Shown: positions 1-9,992, numbered from the stretch's first letter. The stretch is 64,000 bases of DNA from Neptunitalea lumnitzerae (GCF_027924185.1 NZ_BRVO01000003.1:62001-126000); one strand, 5' to 3'. A program made the numbers and translations. The notes: a model not told the origin generated them from the letters alone.

Positions 1-310
1 AAGGCTTCTCGCTACGAGGTAGTCTTCCTTATTCTAATTAAAAAATCCTTGACAATTCAATCTTTATTTTTTGAGTAGAAGTTTTAACTAAGTATTAAAT
101 ATTATTAAGAGATGAACCCCCAGCGTATATCCTTAGAATATATTTAAAATGTTAAATCTTTTACCTTATTTATACTTACACTTATATTAGTATTGAATTA
201 CGTTTAACCAAACATAATGCTAAAAGCTTAACGGAGAAGGACATAAGGTTAACAAAAACATTTTCTCAATTACCTCACAGCATAAATGTTACAAAATAAA
301 TTAATAGAAT
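1..310. other. Intergenic region with no assigned gene
   Basis: AT-rich stretch before the first gene. A short open frame on the plus strand (positions 1-78, ending in TAG) could be the last 25 codons of a gene that starts outside the window, but its residues do not let me recognise a family. Positions 12-22 form a small CTAC-GAG-GTAG hairpin without a T tract. No convincing promoter, RNA gene or repeat was seen in the rest. Confidence 0.4.
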
Positions 311-1126
311 TTGAACCGAATATTAATCATAGGAGCCAGTGGTTTTATAGGTAACGCTATCTATAAAGATTTATGCTCATATTTTGATGTATACGGAACC
401 TACTACTCTCAAAAATCATATAGACAAAACCAACATTTCTATCATTTTGACATGGAACTTGAGGGTATAGATTTAATATTAAAAAAATTAAAACCAACCA
501 TCATTATTTCTGCTTTAAGAGGAGATTTTGAAAATCAAATAGAAGTTCACGATACTCTTATTGATTATATTAAAGGATCTAATAGAAAACTTATTTTTCT
601 TTCTTCAGCCAATGTTTTTGATGCTTTTAGCAATTATCCTTCCTACGAGTTTGACAAAACATTGTCGCAAAGTATTTGGGGAAAACTAAAAATAAGAATT
701 GAAAGTAAGCTATTAAGACTTCCCGAGCACAACTACGTTATTGCCCGTCTACCTATGGTTTTTGGGTACAAATCTCCTAGAGTAAAAGAATTAACAGAAT
801 ATGCTAAAGTAGGTGTACCTTTTGAGGTATTCCCAGATTTGGTAATGAACACAACGTATGCAGATAAAGTAGCTCAGCAAATTCACTACCTTATTAACCG
901 AAATAAAAAAGGGATATTTCACTTAGGAAGTAGTGATTTAATACACCACGATGAATTTATAAAAGAAATTTGCAATGGTCTTGATATACGTAATATGGTA
1001 TTTAAAAATGTATACACTACAAACTTCGACAGATTTTTAGCTGTTATACCTAAAGACAAAAAACTTCCCAAACACCTTCAAATCAATAATGAAAATGTGA
1101 TAGAGAATAGTATAAAATTACTATGA
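311..1126 (+). CDS. NAD(P)-dependent SDR / RmlD-like sugar-nucleotide reductase
   Basis: Extended short-chain dehydrogenase-like protein of 271 aa. The N-terminus has the Rossmann glycine motif GASGFIG (residues 8-14), and a Y112-xxx-K116 pair fits the SDR catalytic YxxxK. Overall it resembles dTDP-4-dehydrorhamnose reductase (RmlD) or an NAD-dependent epimerase, so a role in nucleotide-sugar metabolism for surface polysaccharide is likely, but the substrate cannot be read. The start is TTG at 311: an in-frame TAG lies two codons upstream and the glycine motif begins seven residues later, so no ATG is available. It is followed after 55 bases by the protease gene on the same strand. Confidence 0.75.
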   Translation: MNRILIIGASGFIGNAIYKDLCSYFDVYGTYYSQKSYRQNQHFYHFDMELEGIDLILKKLKPTIIISALRGDFENQIEVHDTLIDYIKGSNRKLIFLSSANVFDAFSNYPSYEFDKTLSQSIWGKLKIRIESKLLRLPEHNYVIARLPMVFGYKSPRVKELTEYAKVGVPFEVFPDLVMNTTYADKVAQQIHYLINRNKKGIFHLGSSDLIHHDEFIKEICNGLDIRNMVFKNVYTTNFDRFLAVIPKDKKLPKHLQINNENVIENSIKLL

Positions 1127-1181
1127 TTATCTTCTATCTTTAAGATGATTTTTTATTTTTACATAAAACTATTCTTAAAAG

Positions 1182-3218
1182 ATGAAGTTCAGACCCTACC
1201 TAATCACTTTAATAATACTATGCTCGTTGAAAGGGTTTTCGCAAACTGATGATTTTTGCGAAACCTTATCATCTGTAAATTCTATCATACAAAAATACCA
1301 TTACGCTCCAAAAGCTGTAGATGACTCTTTATCTGCTTATGTTTTTCATAATTTTTTAGAAAAATTAGATGAAGATGAAATGTATTTTTTAAAAGAGGAT
1401 TTTGAAAAATTAAACTCTTATTTTGAGTATAATTTAGACGATGCCATTCTAAACAACAATTGTAGCTTTATAGATACCTTCTACACTATTTACAAAATAA
1501 GACTAGATGAAACTAAAAAAGTATTGGAAGAAATAGATATTCAACAATTGGACTTTTCCGGAACCGATTCTTTATACTTTACGAAACGTGGCACTGGCTA
1601 TAGATTTGCCAAAACCAAAGAAAAAAAAGCTACCTACTGGTCTAGAAAAATACGAAGAGATGCCATTTATAAATTTTTAGATTTAACAGATAGTACAGAA
1701 ACGTTCAATACCAAAATAAACACTGTAACAAAACAGGTAATAGATAATGAAATTTGTATTATTGAAGACAAGTTAAAAACCGATCATAACCTAAAAAAAA
1801 CAATGCAAGATGCATTTTTAGATACATTTTGTAGCTATTTTGATCCACACACTAACTATTTCAACCCAAGCGATAAAAGCTACTTTGACGAAAGCTTACA
1901 TGATGACTACAACTCTATTGGCTTGAAATTCTCTAAAACCGATAACGGAAACATTGTAGTAAGTGAAATTCAGGCAGGCTGCACAGCTTGGAAAGAAAAT
2001 CTCGTTGAAATTGGAGATGAAATACTCACCATAACGGCTAACAACATACCTTTAGAGATGAATTGTATTAGTTTAGAAACGCTTTACAACTTTATCTACA
2101 ACCCAGAAAATAAAATACTTCATTTTAGAATTAAAAAGAAATCATCAAACACCACCACTACCATCAACCTTAAAAAAGAAGCTATACATATTGCAGACAA
2201 CACCGTAGATAGTTTTATTTTAAAAGGTACTAACAAAGTAGGTTATATAAAATTACCAGGATTTTACACCAGTGAAGATTTTGGGATGGGTTGCGCAAAT
2301 GATATTGCCAAAGAACTATTACGACTTAACAAAGAAAAAGTTGAAGCGCTAATTTTAGACTTACGAAACAATGGCGGCGGATCTTTAAAAGAAGCTACTG
2401 ACCTAGTAGGTTTGTTTATAGACAGAGGTCCAGTTGCAATAGTAAACACAAGAGAAAACAACAAAGAAATTGTAAAAGATTATAATAGAGGAACTGTATT
2501 TAGTAAACCCTTAATTATTTTAGTGAATGAAAACTCAGCTTCCGCCTCTGAATACGTAACAGCATCTCTACAAGATCATCAAAGAGCAATTGTAGTAGGC
2601 ACCACCACCTTTGGCAAAGCTAGTGGACAAACAATTTTTACGGCTAACCCAAATAACCCAAATGCAGGTTATGTAAAAGTAACTTTTGAAAGACTGTACA
2701 GAATTACTGGAGAATCTTGGCAAAAAGATGGTGTTGTACCAGACTTTAGCATACCATCTCTACTAGAATCATTTAGCTACAGAGAATCTCACTATGAAAA
2801 TGTTTTAGCAAACGATACTATTGTAAAAAACACATACTTTAAAATACCTGTAAAAAGAAATCTACAACGCCTAATTGAACAAAGTAAAGAACGTTTAGAA
2901 ATCTCAAAAAACATTCAGTTAATAAAAAAGATTGACACAGATCTTCACACCTATTTTGATGATACCACCACCATACCTCTTAGCCTAAAAGGTGTTATAT
3001 CTCGTAAAGAAAAGTTTGATGCCATCTGGACACAAATGGACAGTGTATACACTACTGACAACAGTTTTAAAATTGACAACACCTTAGCTAATAAAGAAAT
3101 TATATCTAAAAATGATGAAGTCAATGAAATCAATACTAAAAAAAGAGAAGACCTTTTAAAAGATTATGAATTAAGCGAAACCTATAAAATAATAACCGAC
3201 CTACTAACCAATAAATAA
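1182..3218 (+). CDS. S41 family C-terminal processing (tail-specific) protease
   Basis: Protein of 678 aa with a Sec signal peptide (first about 20 residues, ending FSQ), a long N-terminal helical region, a PDZ domain near residues 230-330 and an S41 serine protease domain. The catalytic serine lies in the SASASE block near residue 453 and the lysine in GTTTFGKASGQ near residue 478, forming the Ser-Lys dyad of the Prc/Tsp/CtpA family. The size and order match the long Prc-type carboxy-terminal protease, which trims or degrades periplasmic proteins. The GKASGQ after the lysine differs slightly from the common GKGTVQ. The next gene starts 7 bases downstream and is secreted, so the two probably form one transcription unit. 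Confidence 0.9.
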   Translation: MKFRPYLITLIILCSLKGFSQTDDFCETLSSVNSIIQKYHYAPKAVDDSLSAYVFHNFLEKLDEDEMYFLKEDFEKLNSYFEYNLDDAILNNNCSFIDTFYTIYKIRLDETKKVLEEIDIQQLDFSGTDSLYFTKRGTGYRFAKTKEKKATYWSRKIRRDAIYKFLDLTDSTETFNTKINTVTKQVIDNEICIIEDKLKTDHNLKKTMQDAFLDTFCSYFDPHTNYFNPSDKSYFDESLHDDYNSIGLKFSKTDNGNIVVSEIQAGCTAWKENLVEIGDEILTITANNIPLEMNCISLETLYNFIYNPENKILHFRIKKKSSNTTTTINLKKEAIHIADNTVDSFILKGTNKVGYIKLPGFYTSEDFGMGCANDIAKELLRLNKEKVEALILDLRNNGGGSLKEATDLVGLFIDRGPVAIVNTRENNKEIVKDYNRGTVFSKPLIILVNENSASASEYVTASLQDHQRAIVVGTTTFGKASGQTIFTANPNNPNAGYVKVTFERLYRITGESWQKDGVVPDFSIPSLLESFSYRESHYENVLANDTIVKNTYFKIPVKRNLQRLIEQSKERLEISKNIQLIKKIDTDLHTYFDDTTTIPLSLKGVISRKEKFDAIWTQMDSVYTTDNSFKIDNTLANKEIISKNDEVNEINTKKREDLLKDYELSETYKIITDLLTNK

Positions 3219-3225
3219 TAAACCA

Positions 3226-4266
3226 ATGAAAAAACTTTTTTACTTGTGTATAATTACGATCATAGCATCAACAGCTACTGCAAACGCACAAGATTTTAAA
3301 ACACCTGTAGAATACTTGCAGTTTATTACCTCAGAAAACGACAAGCTTAACAACCAAGTTTGGCAATATACCAAAGCCGTAGCACATGACAAACGACCTA
3401 AAAAAATTGAAAAAACTAGAAAGCTATTAGTTGTACAGATTCAAAATTCAAGAGAAAAAATTAAAAAAGCAGCATCCTATAATAATGATGATACCTATAA
3501 AAATCAATTCATAGAATTTTTAAATATCTATGAAAATGTAATTAATAACGATTACGCCAAGATTGTTGACATGAAGGAAATTGCAGAACAATCTTACGAT
3601 TACATGGAAGCATACATTTTAATGCAAGAGCAAGTAGATAAAAAATTAGAAACAGCCTTAGATAGCATAAATAAAAGTCAAGGTGTTTTTGCTAAGAAAT
3701 ATGATGTAACACTATTAGAAGGCAAAGAGACTAAACTTGCCAAAAAAATGAAAATATCTAATGACGTTTTTAAACATAAAAACAGTACCTATCTTCCTTT
3801 TTTTAAAGCTAATTTTCAAGAAAGTGAATTGGTAGTTTCTTTAAGCTCTAACAATGTAGGCGAAATACAACAGAAAGCCTCTACCCTATTATTATTTGCA
3901 AACGAAGGGTTAGATACTTTAGCACAAATAAAACCTTACCAAAACGACACTTCTTTACTTAAGGCGACTAAAGATGTACTACTTTTTTACAAAGATGAAG
4001 CCGAAGTACAAATACCGATAATGATAGACTTTCTCCTGTTAAATGATAAAATTGAAAAAATGGGAAAAGCTATTGAAAATAAAAAACCAAAAGACAGAAC
4101 TAAAGAAGAAATAGAAGAATACAACAACTTAATTAAAGATGTTAATAAGCAAGTTGCCGCTTATAACAAAACAAACGACGTATTAAATAAAGAAAGATCT
4201 AGGTTATTGCAACAATGGGAAAGCACAAGTAACAACTTTTTAAGCCAGCATATTCCAAAAAATTAA
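3226..4266 (+). CDS. Secreted helical protein of unknown function
   Basis: Protein of 346 aa with a clear signal peptide (MKKLFYLCII through TANAQ, cleavage near residue 22). The mature part is rich in Lys, Glu and Asn, mostly predicted helical by eye, with possible coiled coils near residues 60-120 and 270-320. No motif was recognised. It starts 7 bases after the S41 protease stop, which suggests co-transcription and perhaps that the two act together in the periplasm, as a substrate or partner; that is inference only. Its stop is followed by the yebC promoter, so the operon appears to end here. Confidence 0.7.
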   Translation: MKKLFYLCIITIIASTATANAQDFKTPVEYLQFITSENDKLNNQVWQYTKAVAHDKRPKKIEKTRKLLVVQIQNSREKIKKAASYNNDDTYKNQFIEFLNIYENVINNDYAKIVDMKEIAEQSYDYMEAYILMQEQVDKKLETALDSINKSQGVFAKKYDVTLLEGKETKLAKKMKISNDVFKHKNSTYLPFFKANFQESELVVSLSSNNVGEIQQKASTLLLFANEGLDTLAQIKPYQNDTSLLKATKDVLLFYKDEAEVQIPIMIDFLLLNDKIEKMGKAIENKKPKDRTKEEIEEYNNLIKDVNKQVAAYNKTNDVLNKERSRLLQQWESTSNNFLSQHIPKN

Positions 4267-4275
4267 AACAACCTT

Positions 4276-4283
4276 TATATTTG
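4276..4283 (+). promoter_or_regulatory. TAnnTTTG-type -7 element for yebC
   Basis: TATATTTG matches the Bacteroidota primary-sigma -7 consensus TAnnTTTG and lies 37 bases before the yebC ATG. No clear -33 TTG was seen at the usual distance. Confidence 0.5.
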
Positions 4284-4319
4284 CATACAAATTGTAACAA
4301 CAGTTAAAAAACCAGTACT

Positions 4320-5033
4320 ATGGGAAGAGCTTTTGAGTTTAGAAAAGCTAGAAAAATGAAAAGATGGTCTGCAATGGCCAAAACATTTACTAGAATAGGT
4401 AAGGATATTGTAATGGCTGTTAAAGAAGGGGGACCAGACCCTGACGCTAACTCTCGTTTGAGAGCGGTTATACAAAATGCCAAAGCGGCTAATATGCCTA
4501 AAGATAACATTGAGCGTGCCATTAAAAGAGCTTCTGATAAAAGCCAAGGTGATTACAAAGAAGTTTTATTTGAAGGATATGCACCACATGGTATTGCCAT
4601 TCTTATTGAAACAGCTACCGATAATAATAATAGAACAGTTGCTAACATTAGAAGTTATTTTAACAAATGTAACGGTAACTTAGGTACTAGTGGATCTGTA
4701 GAATTTATGTTTGATCATACTTGTAATTTTAGAATTAATGCAGAAGGTTTAGATCCGGAAGAGCTAGAGTTAGAAATGATTGACTTTGGTGCAGAAGAAG
4801 TTTTTGCAGATGAAGATGGTATTCACATCTACGCTCCTTTTGAAAGCTTTGGTGGTATCCAAAAGGAATTAGAAGAAAGAAATATTGAAATACTTTCTTC
4901 TGGTTTTGACAGAATTCCGCAGGTAACAAAAAAACTTACCGAAGAAGAAGTTGCAGACGTTGAAAAACTACTTGAAAAAATAGAGGAAGATGAAGACGTA
5001 CAAAACGTTTTCCATACCATGGCAGAAGAATAA
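4320..5033 (+). CDS. yebC: YebC/PmpR family DNA-binding regulator / translation factor
   Basis: Protein of 237 aa that is a full-length YebC family member. The N-terminus MGRAFEFRKARKMKR and the segments RLRAVIQNAKAANMP and DNIERAIKRAS are family signatures, and three alpha/beta domains follow with an acidic C-terminus. YebC-type proteins have been described as transcriptional regulators and, in some members, as factors that help ribosomes through proline stretches; which applies here is not decidable from sequence. It has its own promoter and an intrinsic terminator right after the stop, so it is probably monocistronic. Confidence 0.93.
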   Translation: MGRAFEFRKARKMKRWSAMAKTFTRIGKDIVMAVKEGGPDPDANSRLRAVIQNAKAANMPKDNIERAIKRASDKSQGDYKEVLFEGYAPHGIAILIETATDNNNRTVANIRSYFNKCNGNLGTSGSVEFMFDHTCNFRINAEGLDPEELELEMIDFGAEEVFADEDGIHIYAPFESFGGIQKELEERNIEILSSGFDRIPQVTKKLTEEEVADVEKLLEKIEEDEDVQNVFHTMAEE

Positions 5034-5052
5034 TTCTCCAGAAAAAAAATAC

Positions 5053-5091
5053 AAAAAGGCAGATTTCTTTAATAGAATTCTGCCTTTTTTA
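5053..5091 (+). terminator. Intrinsic terminator after yebC
   Basis: The stem AAAAAGGCAGA pairs with TCTGCCTTTTT across a short loop and ends in a T6 tract, 20 bases after the yebC stop. Confidence 0.85.
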
Positions 5092-5236
5092 TTACACATA
5101 CTTACAAACTGTTAATTATATAAGCATTATGTAAACAAAATGTAATTTTTATAACAATAAAAAATTATATTCCAAATCAATTGTTTTCATATTTCTAAGT
5201 ACATTTAATGAAAAATTGAGTGGAACATTTCCCTTT

Positions 5237-6646
5237 ATGGAAAAGCATAAATTTATATTCATAATAGCATTAAGCCTTCTATTTCCTTTCCTATCCTATT
5301 CACAATCATTGGAAGAAAAGGTAAGAGATAATGGAATACTTTTTCAAAAAAATATGGATAGTGCTTATTATGAGCTTCCACTGCTTATAGAGCAAGCCAA
5401 TCAAGAAAAAAAAACAGCTACCGAATTACTTTTGTTAGACAGGCAATGTCACTACTTCTACAACATAGCAGACCTAGAAAAACTTATTACATCTGCTAAA
5501 ATTTTAGAACAGAAAGCCACAGAATATCAAAATACAGAATACCAATCAGCAGCAAATCTGTACATATCAGAAAGCTATTCTATGAATGATATGCCAGAAA
5601 AGGCTTTAGAAACCCTAAACAAAGCTGAAAGTTTTATCAAAGAAACAGCGCTTCAAAGCAATAGAACCTTCTACATTCAATCCAACATATTACTAAGTCA
5701 AGCTAATATTTATTATGACAATAAAGAATACAACAAGGCTATAGCCAAGATTAAAAGAGTTATAAATTCTGGTGAATTTCTCAAAGATTCCACCATGTAT
5801 AATCAGTTCCAATATGTAAACTACTCTAATTTAGCTAATCTTTATATAAAATTCAATATAGACTCTGCCGAATATTATGTGCAAAAATCAATAGCACTAG
5901 AAGACACAGAATACCCACAGATAAATATTAACGGTGCAAATTTCTTTATTTTAGGAAAAGTATATGAACACCAAAACAACACGCATCTTGCATTAACTAA
6001 TTATTTAAAAGCGTACAAAATAATTAGTAAGTATAGAGATGCCCTTAATAAAGGAGAACTCTATAAAGGTCTTTCTAAAGTATATGCTGAAATAGGCAAA
6101 CAGGATTCTGCGGCGTATTTTAACCAAAAACTAAAGGAGTATGAGCACGATGCGCTTGAAAACAAATACAACTCGTTAAAAAAAATAATAAAAGAAGAAT
6201 CCTCTGAAGAAGAAAATAACCAAACTTCTTTTACTATAATCCTAATTAGCGCAATTACCATAATTGCTATAGTAAGTATAGGAATGTTTTATTATTTTAA
6301 GAAAAGAAAAACAGGCACTATTACCAATCCGGAAACATCACAAGAAAAACTCAACAAAAATTTTGATTTACTGATAGAGCTCATCAAAAAAGACGATCCT
6401 GCATTTTTGACTACTTTTGAAGAAATTTTTCCAAATTTCAGAAAAAACCTATTAAACATTAATCCTGAATTAAATATTTCTGAAATTACTTTTTGTGCTT
6501 TGCTAAAACTAAACTTGTCCACTAAAAAAATTGCTCAATACACTTTTATAGAAACAAGAACTGTTCAAAACAAAAAACACAGAATTAGAAAAAAACTCAA
6601 CATTCCTAAAGAAATAGATACGTACAATTGGTTTAGTAGCATTTAG
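5237..6646 (+). CDS. TPR sensor protein with transmembrane helix and C-terminal LuxR-like HTH
   Basis: Protein of 469 aa from the ATG at 5237. An in-frame TTG at 5216 would add seven residues before the signal peptide (MEKHKFIFIIALSLL through SYSQ) and is less likely. The periplasmic half has several tetratricopeptide-like repeats (about residues 60-310), followed by one transmembrane helix near residues 330-352, a basic stop-transfer KKRK, and a cytoplasmic C-terminus. The last 70 residues contain a helix-turn-helix of the LuxR/FixJ kind (LKLNLSTKKIAQ, then a recognition helix with TRTVQNKKHRIRKKL). This signal-peptide/TPR/TM/HTH layout is common in Flavobacteriia and suggests a one-protein membrane regulator. 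Signal and targets are unknown. Confidence 0.8.
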   Translation: MEKHKFIFIIALSLLFPFLSYSQSLEEKVRDNGILFQKNMDSAYYELPLLIEQANQEKKTATELLLLDRQCHYFYNIADLEKLITSAKILEQKATEYQNTEYQSAANLYISESYSMNDMPEKALETLNKAESFIKETALQSNRTFYIQSNILLSQANIYYDNKEYNKAIAKIKRVINSGEFLKDSTMYNQFQYVNYSNLANLYIKFNIDSAEYYVQKSIALEDTEYPQININGANFFILGKVYEHQNNTHLALTNYLKAYKIISKYRDALNKGELYKGLSKVYAEIGKQDSAAYFNQKLKEYEHDALENKYNSLKKIIKEESSEEENNQTSFTIILISAITIIAIVSIGMFYYFKKRKTGTITNPETSQEKLNKNFDLLIELIKKDDPAFLTTFEEIFPNFRKNLLNINPELNISEITFCALLKLNLSTKKIAQYTFIETRTVQNKKHRIRKKLNIPKEIDTYNWFSSI

Positions 6647-7019
6647 ACTAAAATTACCACCTCTTATACCAAGTGATAAATATTCAAAACACAAGCTTTT
6701 ATTTATCATTTCCTTAATAAATCTGATTAAAATCGAAAAATCATCAGAGAGTAGCTAATGAGTATGTGCATTTATGCATATAAGTAAGCAATTGTGTACC
6801 TTATTTTCTCATCATCTAGCACGTTTTATATACTTTTAGAATATCAATAAAAATTAAGTTTTCCATCCAACATTAAACTTACTTTAACAATATTGTAATG
6901 AAGTACGCTTCATTAATCATCCATCCAACTATTAAAAAAAACCTGCTTTGCAGGTTTTTTTATGCATTTTTGTAACGTTATATTTATATATTAGTCTTAT
7001 AAGCAAAACCATTTTGTAT
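6647..7019. other. Intergenic region with direct repeat and terminator; possible small RNA
   Basis: This 373-base gap has no convincing ORF. It holds a near-consensus -7 element TACTTTTA (6831-6838), two copies of CCATCCAAC followed by ATTAAA (6863-6877 and 6921-6936), an AAGTACGCTT-type mini-palindrome (about 6900-6913) and a strong terminator (6941-6961). The terminator is nearly 300 bases past the upstream stop and about 60 bases before the next ATG, so it probably closes a short non-coding transcript or acts in the leader of the next gene. Confidence 0.4.
6941..6961 (+). terminator. Intrinsic terminator in intergenic region
   Basis: ACCTGC-TTT-GCAGGT followed by T7 and preceded by A8. 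It sits upstream of the ATG at 7020. Confidence 0.8.
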
Positions 7020-8510
7020 ATGAGATCTAAAAACAGTTTACTACTATTCCTTTCTTGCTTCATTTATATTACTGCCTTTTCCCAATCTCTTAAAGGAAAA
7101 ATAACTGACACAAACAACACACCTATTTCGTATGCCACTGTACAAATTGGTAAAAATTACGGAGTACTCTCTAATCAAGAAGGAGAGTTTAGCATTATTA
7201 TACCTGTAACCAATGAGAATTCAAGATTAGAAATCTCCTATATGGGATACGAAACTTTAGAGATTCCTATTAGTAATATAAAACCTGACGACACCTATGT
7301 TTTAATAGAAAAGGTAAATGAATTAGGCGCCGTTATGGTAAGTAATAAGGAATTAACTCCCTTAGAAATTATTAATACCATGCTTGAAAAAGCTCCTGAT
7401 AATTATACACTAAATAATTTCAGTCAAACTTTCTTTTTAAGGACTTCTACCGCTACCACACTAGAAGATTTTGAATTTGAAATAGACAGAGCTACCGACC
7501 TTGACAGAAAGGCAAGAAAAGGATTAAACGCCGATATTGAAAAATTCACTAAAGATGTAAAAGGACAAAATTTTAAATACTTTGTAGAGTATTTAGGCGA
7601 TTTAGCTTTTCATAAAGATTCTTCTAAACTTTTTATTCAAAAAGGAATATACCTTAAAAATAAAGATCAAGAAATATCAGAAGATAAAATGAGCGAGAAG
7701 GTGATAAACCTAATCAAAAACTATTTAGACCCTGATGCATCGTATAAAGTTAAAACAGGCTTATTTAAAGTAGAAGACTCCCTAACAACAGCCGATATTT
7801 TTGAGGAGGACAATGACTCATTAAAAGGTAACACCTCTTATCTGAAGAAAAATTTAGTAGCTAAAAACATTGAGTTTTTAAAGTTTTATGACAACGAGGA
7901 TGTAGATTTCTTTGAAAAACAAAACAGATACGATTATACGCTTGACGGATATACCACCATTGATGATGAAACGGTTTACATCATTACATTTACACCAAGA
8001 AAAGGAAGCGCAGATTACTCAGGTAAAATGTATATAAATGCATTTGACTATGCATTGGTTAGACTAGAATGTAAAATGCAACCAGATAAAAATCTCCACA
8101 ACCTTAACTTAAAGTTTTTACTAGGAGTTAAATTTAGACAAGACAGAGTTGGTATGACTTATGTTTTTCAAAAGAATGACGAAGGAAAATATGAGATTAA
8201 ATTTGTTAAAAAAGAAGATGGTATGTACGCGTACATGAGCAGACCTATAAAGTTTATAAAAAACAGAGCAGACCGATCTGAAGACAAACAAATTTTAAAA
8301 TTTGATTTTACTTTTGAAACCAATGTGTATAGTGTAAGAGAGTATTATGTACTAAATCAAACAACTATAAACGAGCAACAATTTTCAGAAATAGAAGCTC
8401 AAGAAAAATTCACACCTGTTGAAATTGAAAAATACAACCCTACTATTTGGGAAGGGTACAATGTAATTGCACCAATAGAAGACATTAAAAATTATGGGCA
8501 AGACGATTAA
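7020..8510 (+). CDS. Secreted protein with N-terminal carboxypeptidase-regulatory (CarboxypepD_reg-like) domain
   Basis: Protein of 496 aa counted from the ATG at 7020. An upstream in-frame TTG at 6948 lies inside the terminator hairpin and would place 24 extra residues before the signal peptide, so it is rejected. After the signal peptide (ends AFSQ) a beta-sandwich domain of about 80 aa carries the usual GKITD...PISYATV...G...GEFSI pattern found at the N-terminus of TonB-dependent receptors and other envelope proteins. The remaining 390 aa lack a plug or barrel of receptor length and show no motif I can name. Likely a periplasmic or outer-membrane-associated protein. Its stop abuts the convergent methyltransferase stop with no gap. 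Confidence 0.75.
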   Translation: MRSKNSLLLFLSCFIYITAFSQSLKGKITDTNNTPISYATVQIGKNYGVLSNQEGEFSIIIPVTNENSRLEISYMGYETLEIPISNIKPDDTYVLIEKVNELGAVMVSNKELTPLEIINTMLEKAPDNYTLNNFSQTFFLRTSTATTLEDFEFEIDRATDLDRKARKGLNADIEKFTKDVKGQNFKYFVEYLGDLAFHKDSSKLFIQKGIYLKNKDQEISEDKMSEKVINLIKNYLDPDASYKVKTGLFKVEDSLTTADIFEEDNDSLKGNTSYLKKNLVAKNIEFLKFYDNEDVDFFEKQNRYDYTLDGYTTIDDETVYIITFTPRKGSADYSGKMYINAFDYALVRLECKMQPDKNLHNLNLKFLLGVKFRQDRVGMTYVFQKNDEGKYEIKFVKKEDGMYAYMSRPIKFIKNRADRSEDKQILKFDFTFETNVYSVREYYVLNQTTINEQQFSEIEAQEKFTPVEIEKYNPTIWEGYNVIAPIEDIKNYGQDD

Positions 8511-9281
8511 TTAGAGTTTTACAGCTATTACTCGTAAACGCTTATAATCTGCATACCAATTATCATTTTTATAAAGAAAGGGGTACAATTCATTTTGTAC
8601 CTCTTTACATATAGCTACAACCTGAGCCTCTGGTATACCCTCAAAAAAAGATGTGGCAAACATTTGTAACCAATCTTCTATGCCTTTTTTACTATCTGCA
8701 AGTAATGTTGGTCTATCGTATAACTGTGCAAGAGTTACCGTAAAACCAATATTTTCTAATACAGCTGTATACGCACTAATAGATGGAAAAAACCAAGGTT
8801 GAATCTTAGCATTAGTAAAATACCCATAATCTTTCAACACCTTTTTCAAGGTACTAATTACCATATCTACATTCCCTTTACCTCCAAACTCAACCACCAG
8901 TCTACCATTAGGTTTTAGTGCATTATACATACATTTAGCTGCCTCTTGATAATCTAACACCCAATGCAGCGTAGCATTAGAAAAAATAGCATCTACAGGC
9001 GTTTGTAAAGTAAAATCGGCCACATTTGCTACCTTAAAAGCTATATCAGGGTATAAATCACAAGCTTTCTCTATCATATCTTGTGAAGCATCTAAGCCCG
9101 TTACAAAGGCTCCCTGTTGTTTTATAACTGCCGTTAATTGTCCGGTTCCACAACCTATATCTAAAATCTCTTCACCTTCTTTCACATCTAATAATCTAAT
9201 TAAATCTTCTCCATACTCATACACAAAAGCATGTTTATCTACATACAAAGAAGCATTCCATTTTTGATTATTAGCATCCAT
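8511..9281 (-). CDS. Class I SAM-dependent methyltransferase (trans-aconitate methyltransferase-like)
   Basis: Protein of 256 aa. The SAM-binding motif I is ILDIGCGTGQL (near residues 39-49), with the acidic residue of motif II in GLDASQDMI and a following motif near IFSNATLHWV. The NATLHWV segment and overall layout resemble trans-aconitate 2-methyltransferase and related small-molecule methyltransferases, but the acceptor cannot be told. It is the last gene of the minus-strand group kdsB-HAD-methyltransferase, starting 12 bases after the HAD stop. Confidence 0.8.
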   Translation of the reverse strand: MDANNQKWNASLYVDKHAFVYEYGEDLIRLLDVKEGEEILDIGCGTGQLTAVIKQQGAFVTGLDASQDMIEKACDLYPDIAFKVANVADFTLQTPVDAIFSNATLHWVLDYQEAAKCMYNALKPNGRLVVEFGGKGNVDMVISTLKKVLKDYGYFTNAKIQPWFFPSISAYTAVLENIGFTVTLAQLYDRPTLLADSKKGIEDWLQMFATSFFEGIPEAQVVAICKEVQNELYPFLYKNDNWYADYKRLRVIAVKL

Positions 9282-9293
9282 GCAAAAAATACA

Positions 9294-9992
9294 TTAGATT
9301 TTTATATGATTTAAAAGCTCTTTTAAAGAAGTTAACGTAACTATATTGGTCTTGGCTACAGTGTTTTCTGAAACCGTTTCATGTGCCCAGGTAATATGAA
9401 AAGGCACATGCACCGCATTACTACCTAATTTTAGCAAAGGCAATACATCTGACTTTAATGAATTTCCTACCATTAAAAACTCGTCAGCCTTTATATCAAG
9501 GTGTTTTAACACCTCTTGATAGTCTTTCTCAGATTTTTCAGTCATCACCTCAATATGATGAAAATAATCACTCAGATTAGATTTCTCTAGCTTTCTCTTT
9601 TGGTCTAACAAATCTCCTTTGGTTAGCACTATTAATTTATACTTACCATGCAGTGCCTTTAGCACATCTTCTACTCCATCTAATAATTCTACCGGCTTAG
9701 AAAGCATCTCTTTACCAAGGTTCAATATCTTTTCAATAACCTGAGCAGATACATTTCCGTTAGACAACTCTATGGCAGATTCTACCATAGACAATACAAA
9801 CCCCTTAATACCGTAACCGTATATTTCAAGATTATCTATCTCTTTTTTAAAAAGCTCCTGATCTATTTTGTTCAACGTTTCGTAGCCAGACAATAACTCT
9901 GCAAACACCTTTTCGGTATCTCTAAAATAGGTTTCGTTTACCCACAGCGTATCATCAGCATCAAACCCTATAACTTTAATATTGTTAAACAT
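9294..9992 (-). CDS. HAD family hydrolase
   Basis: Protein of 232 aa with HAD motif I DADDT (D11 nucleophile, D13 acid), a helical cap of about 80 residues, motif II/III around [13 protein letters not shown] and motif IV GNSLKSD. This is a cap-C1 phosphatase similar to YjjG or haloacid-dehalogenase-type phosphatases. It overlaps the end of kdsB by 8 bases, so translation may be coupled. It is not the usual KdsC (KDO-8-phosphate phosphatase), which lacks a cap; a phosphatase function linked to KDO metabolism is only a guess from position. Confidence 0.8.
   Translation of the reverse strand: MFNNIKVIGFDADDTLWVNETYFRDTEKVFAELLSGYETLNKIDQELFKKEIDNLEIYGYGIKGFVLSMVESAIELSNGNVSAQVIEKILNLGKEMLSKPVELLDGVEDVLKALHGKYKLIVLTKGDLLDQKRKLEKSNLSDYFHHIEVMTEKSEKDYQEVLKHLDIKADEFLMVGNSLKSDVLPLLKLGSNAVHVPFHITWAHETVSENTVAKTNIVTLTSLKELLNHIKI

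Noticed and set aside
1-78. Plus-strand open frame without start, ending in TAG, possibly the tail of an upstream gene
   Set aside because: Only 25 codons with no recognisable motif; equally likely chance.
5216-5236. TTG start for the TPR-HTH gene seven codons earlier
   Set aside because: It would put residues before a normal signal peptide; ATG at 5237 fits better.
6061-6522. Minus-strand frames opposite the TPR-HTH gene
   Set aside because: Shadows of the coding strand; low complexity and no start context.
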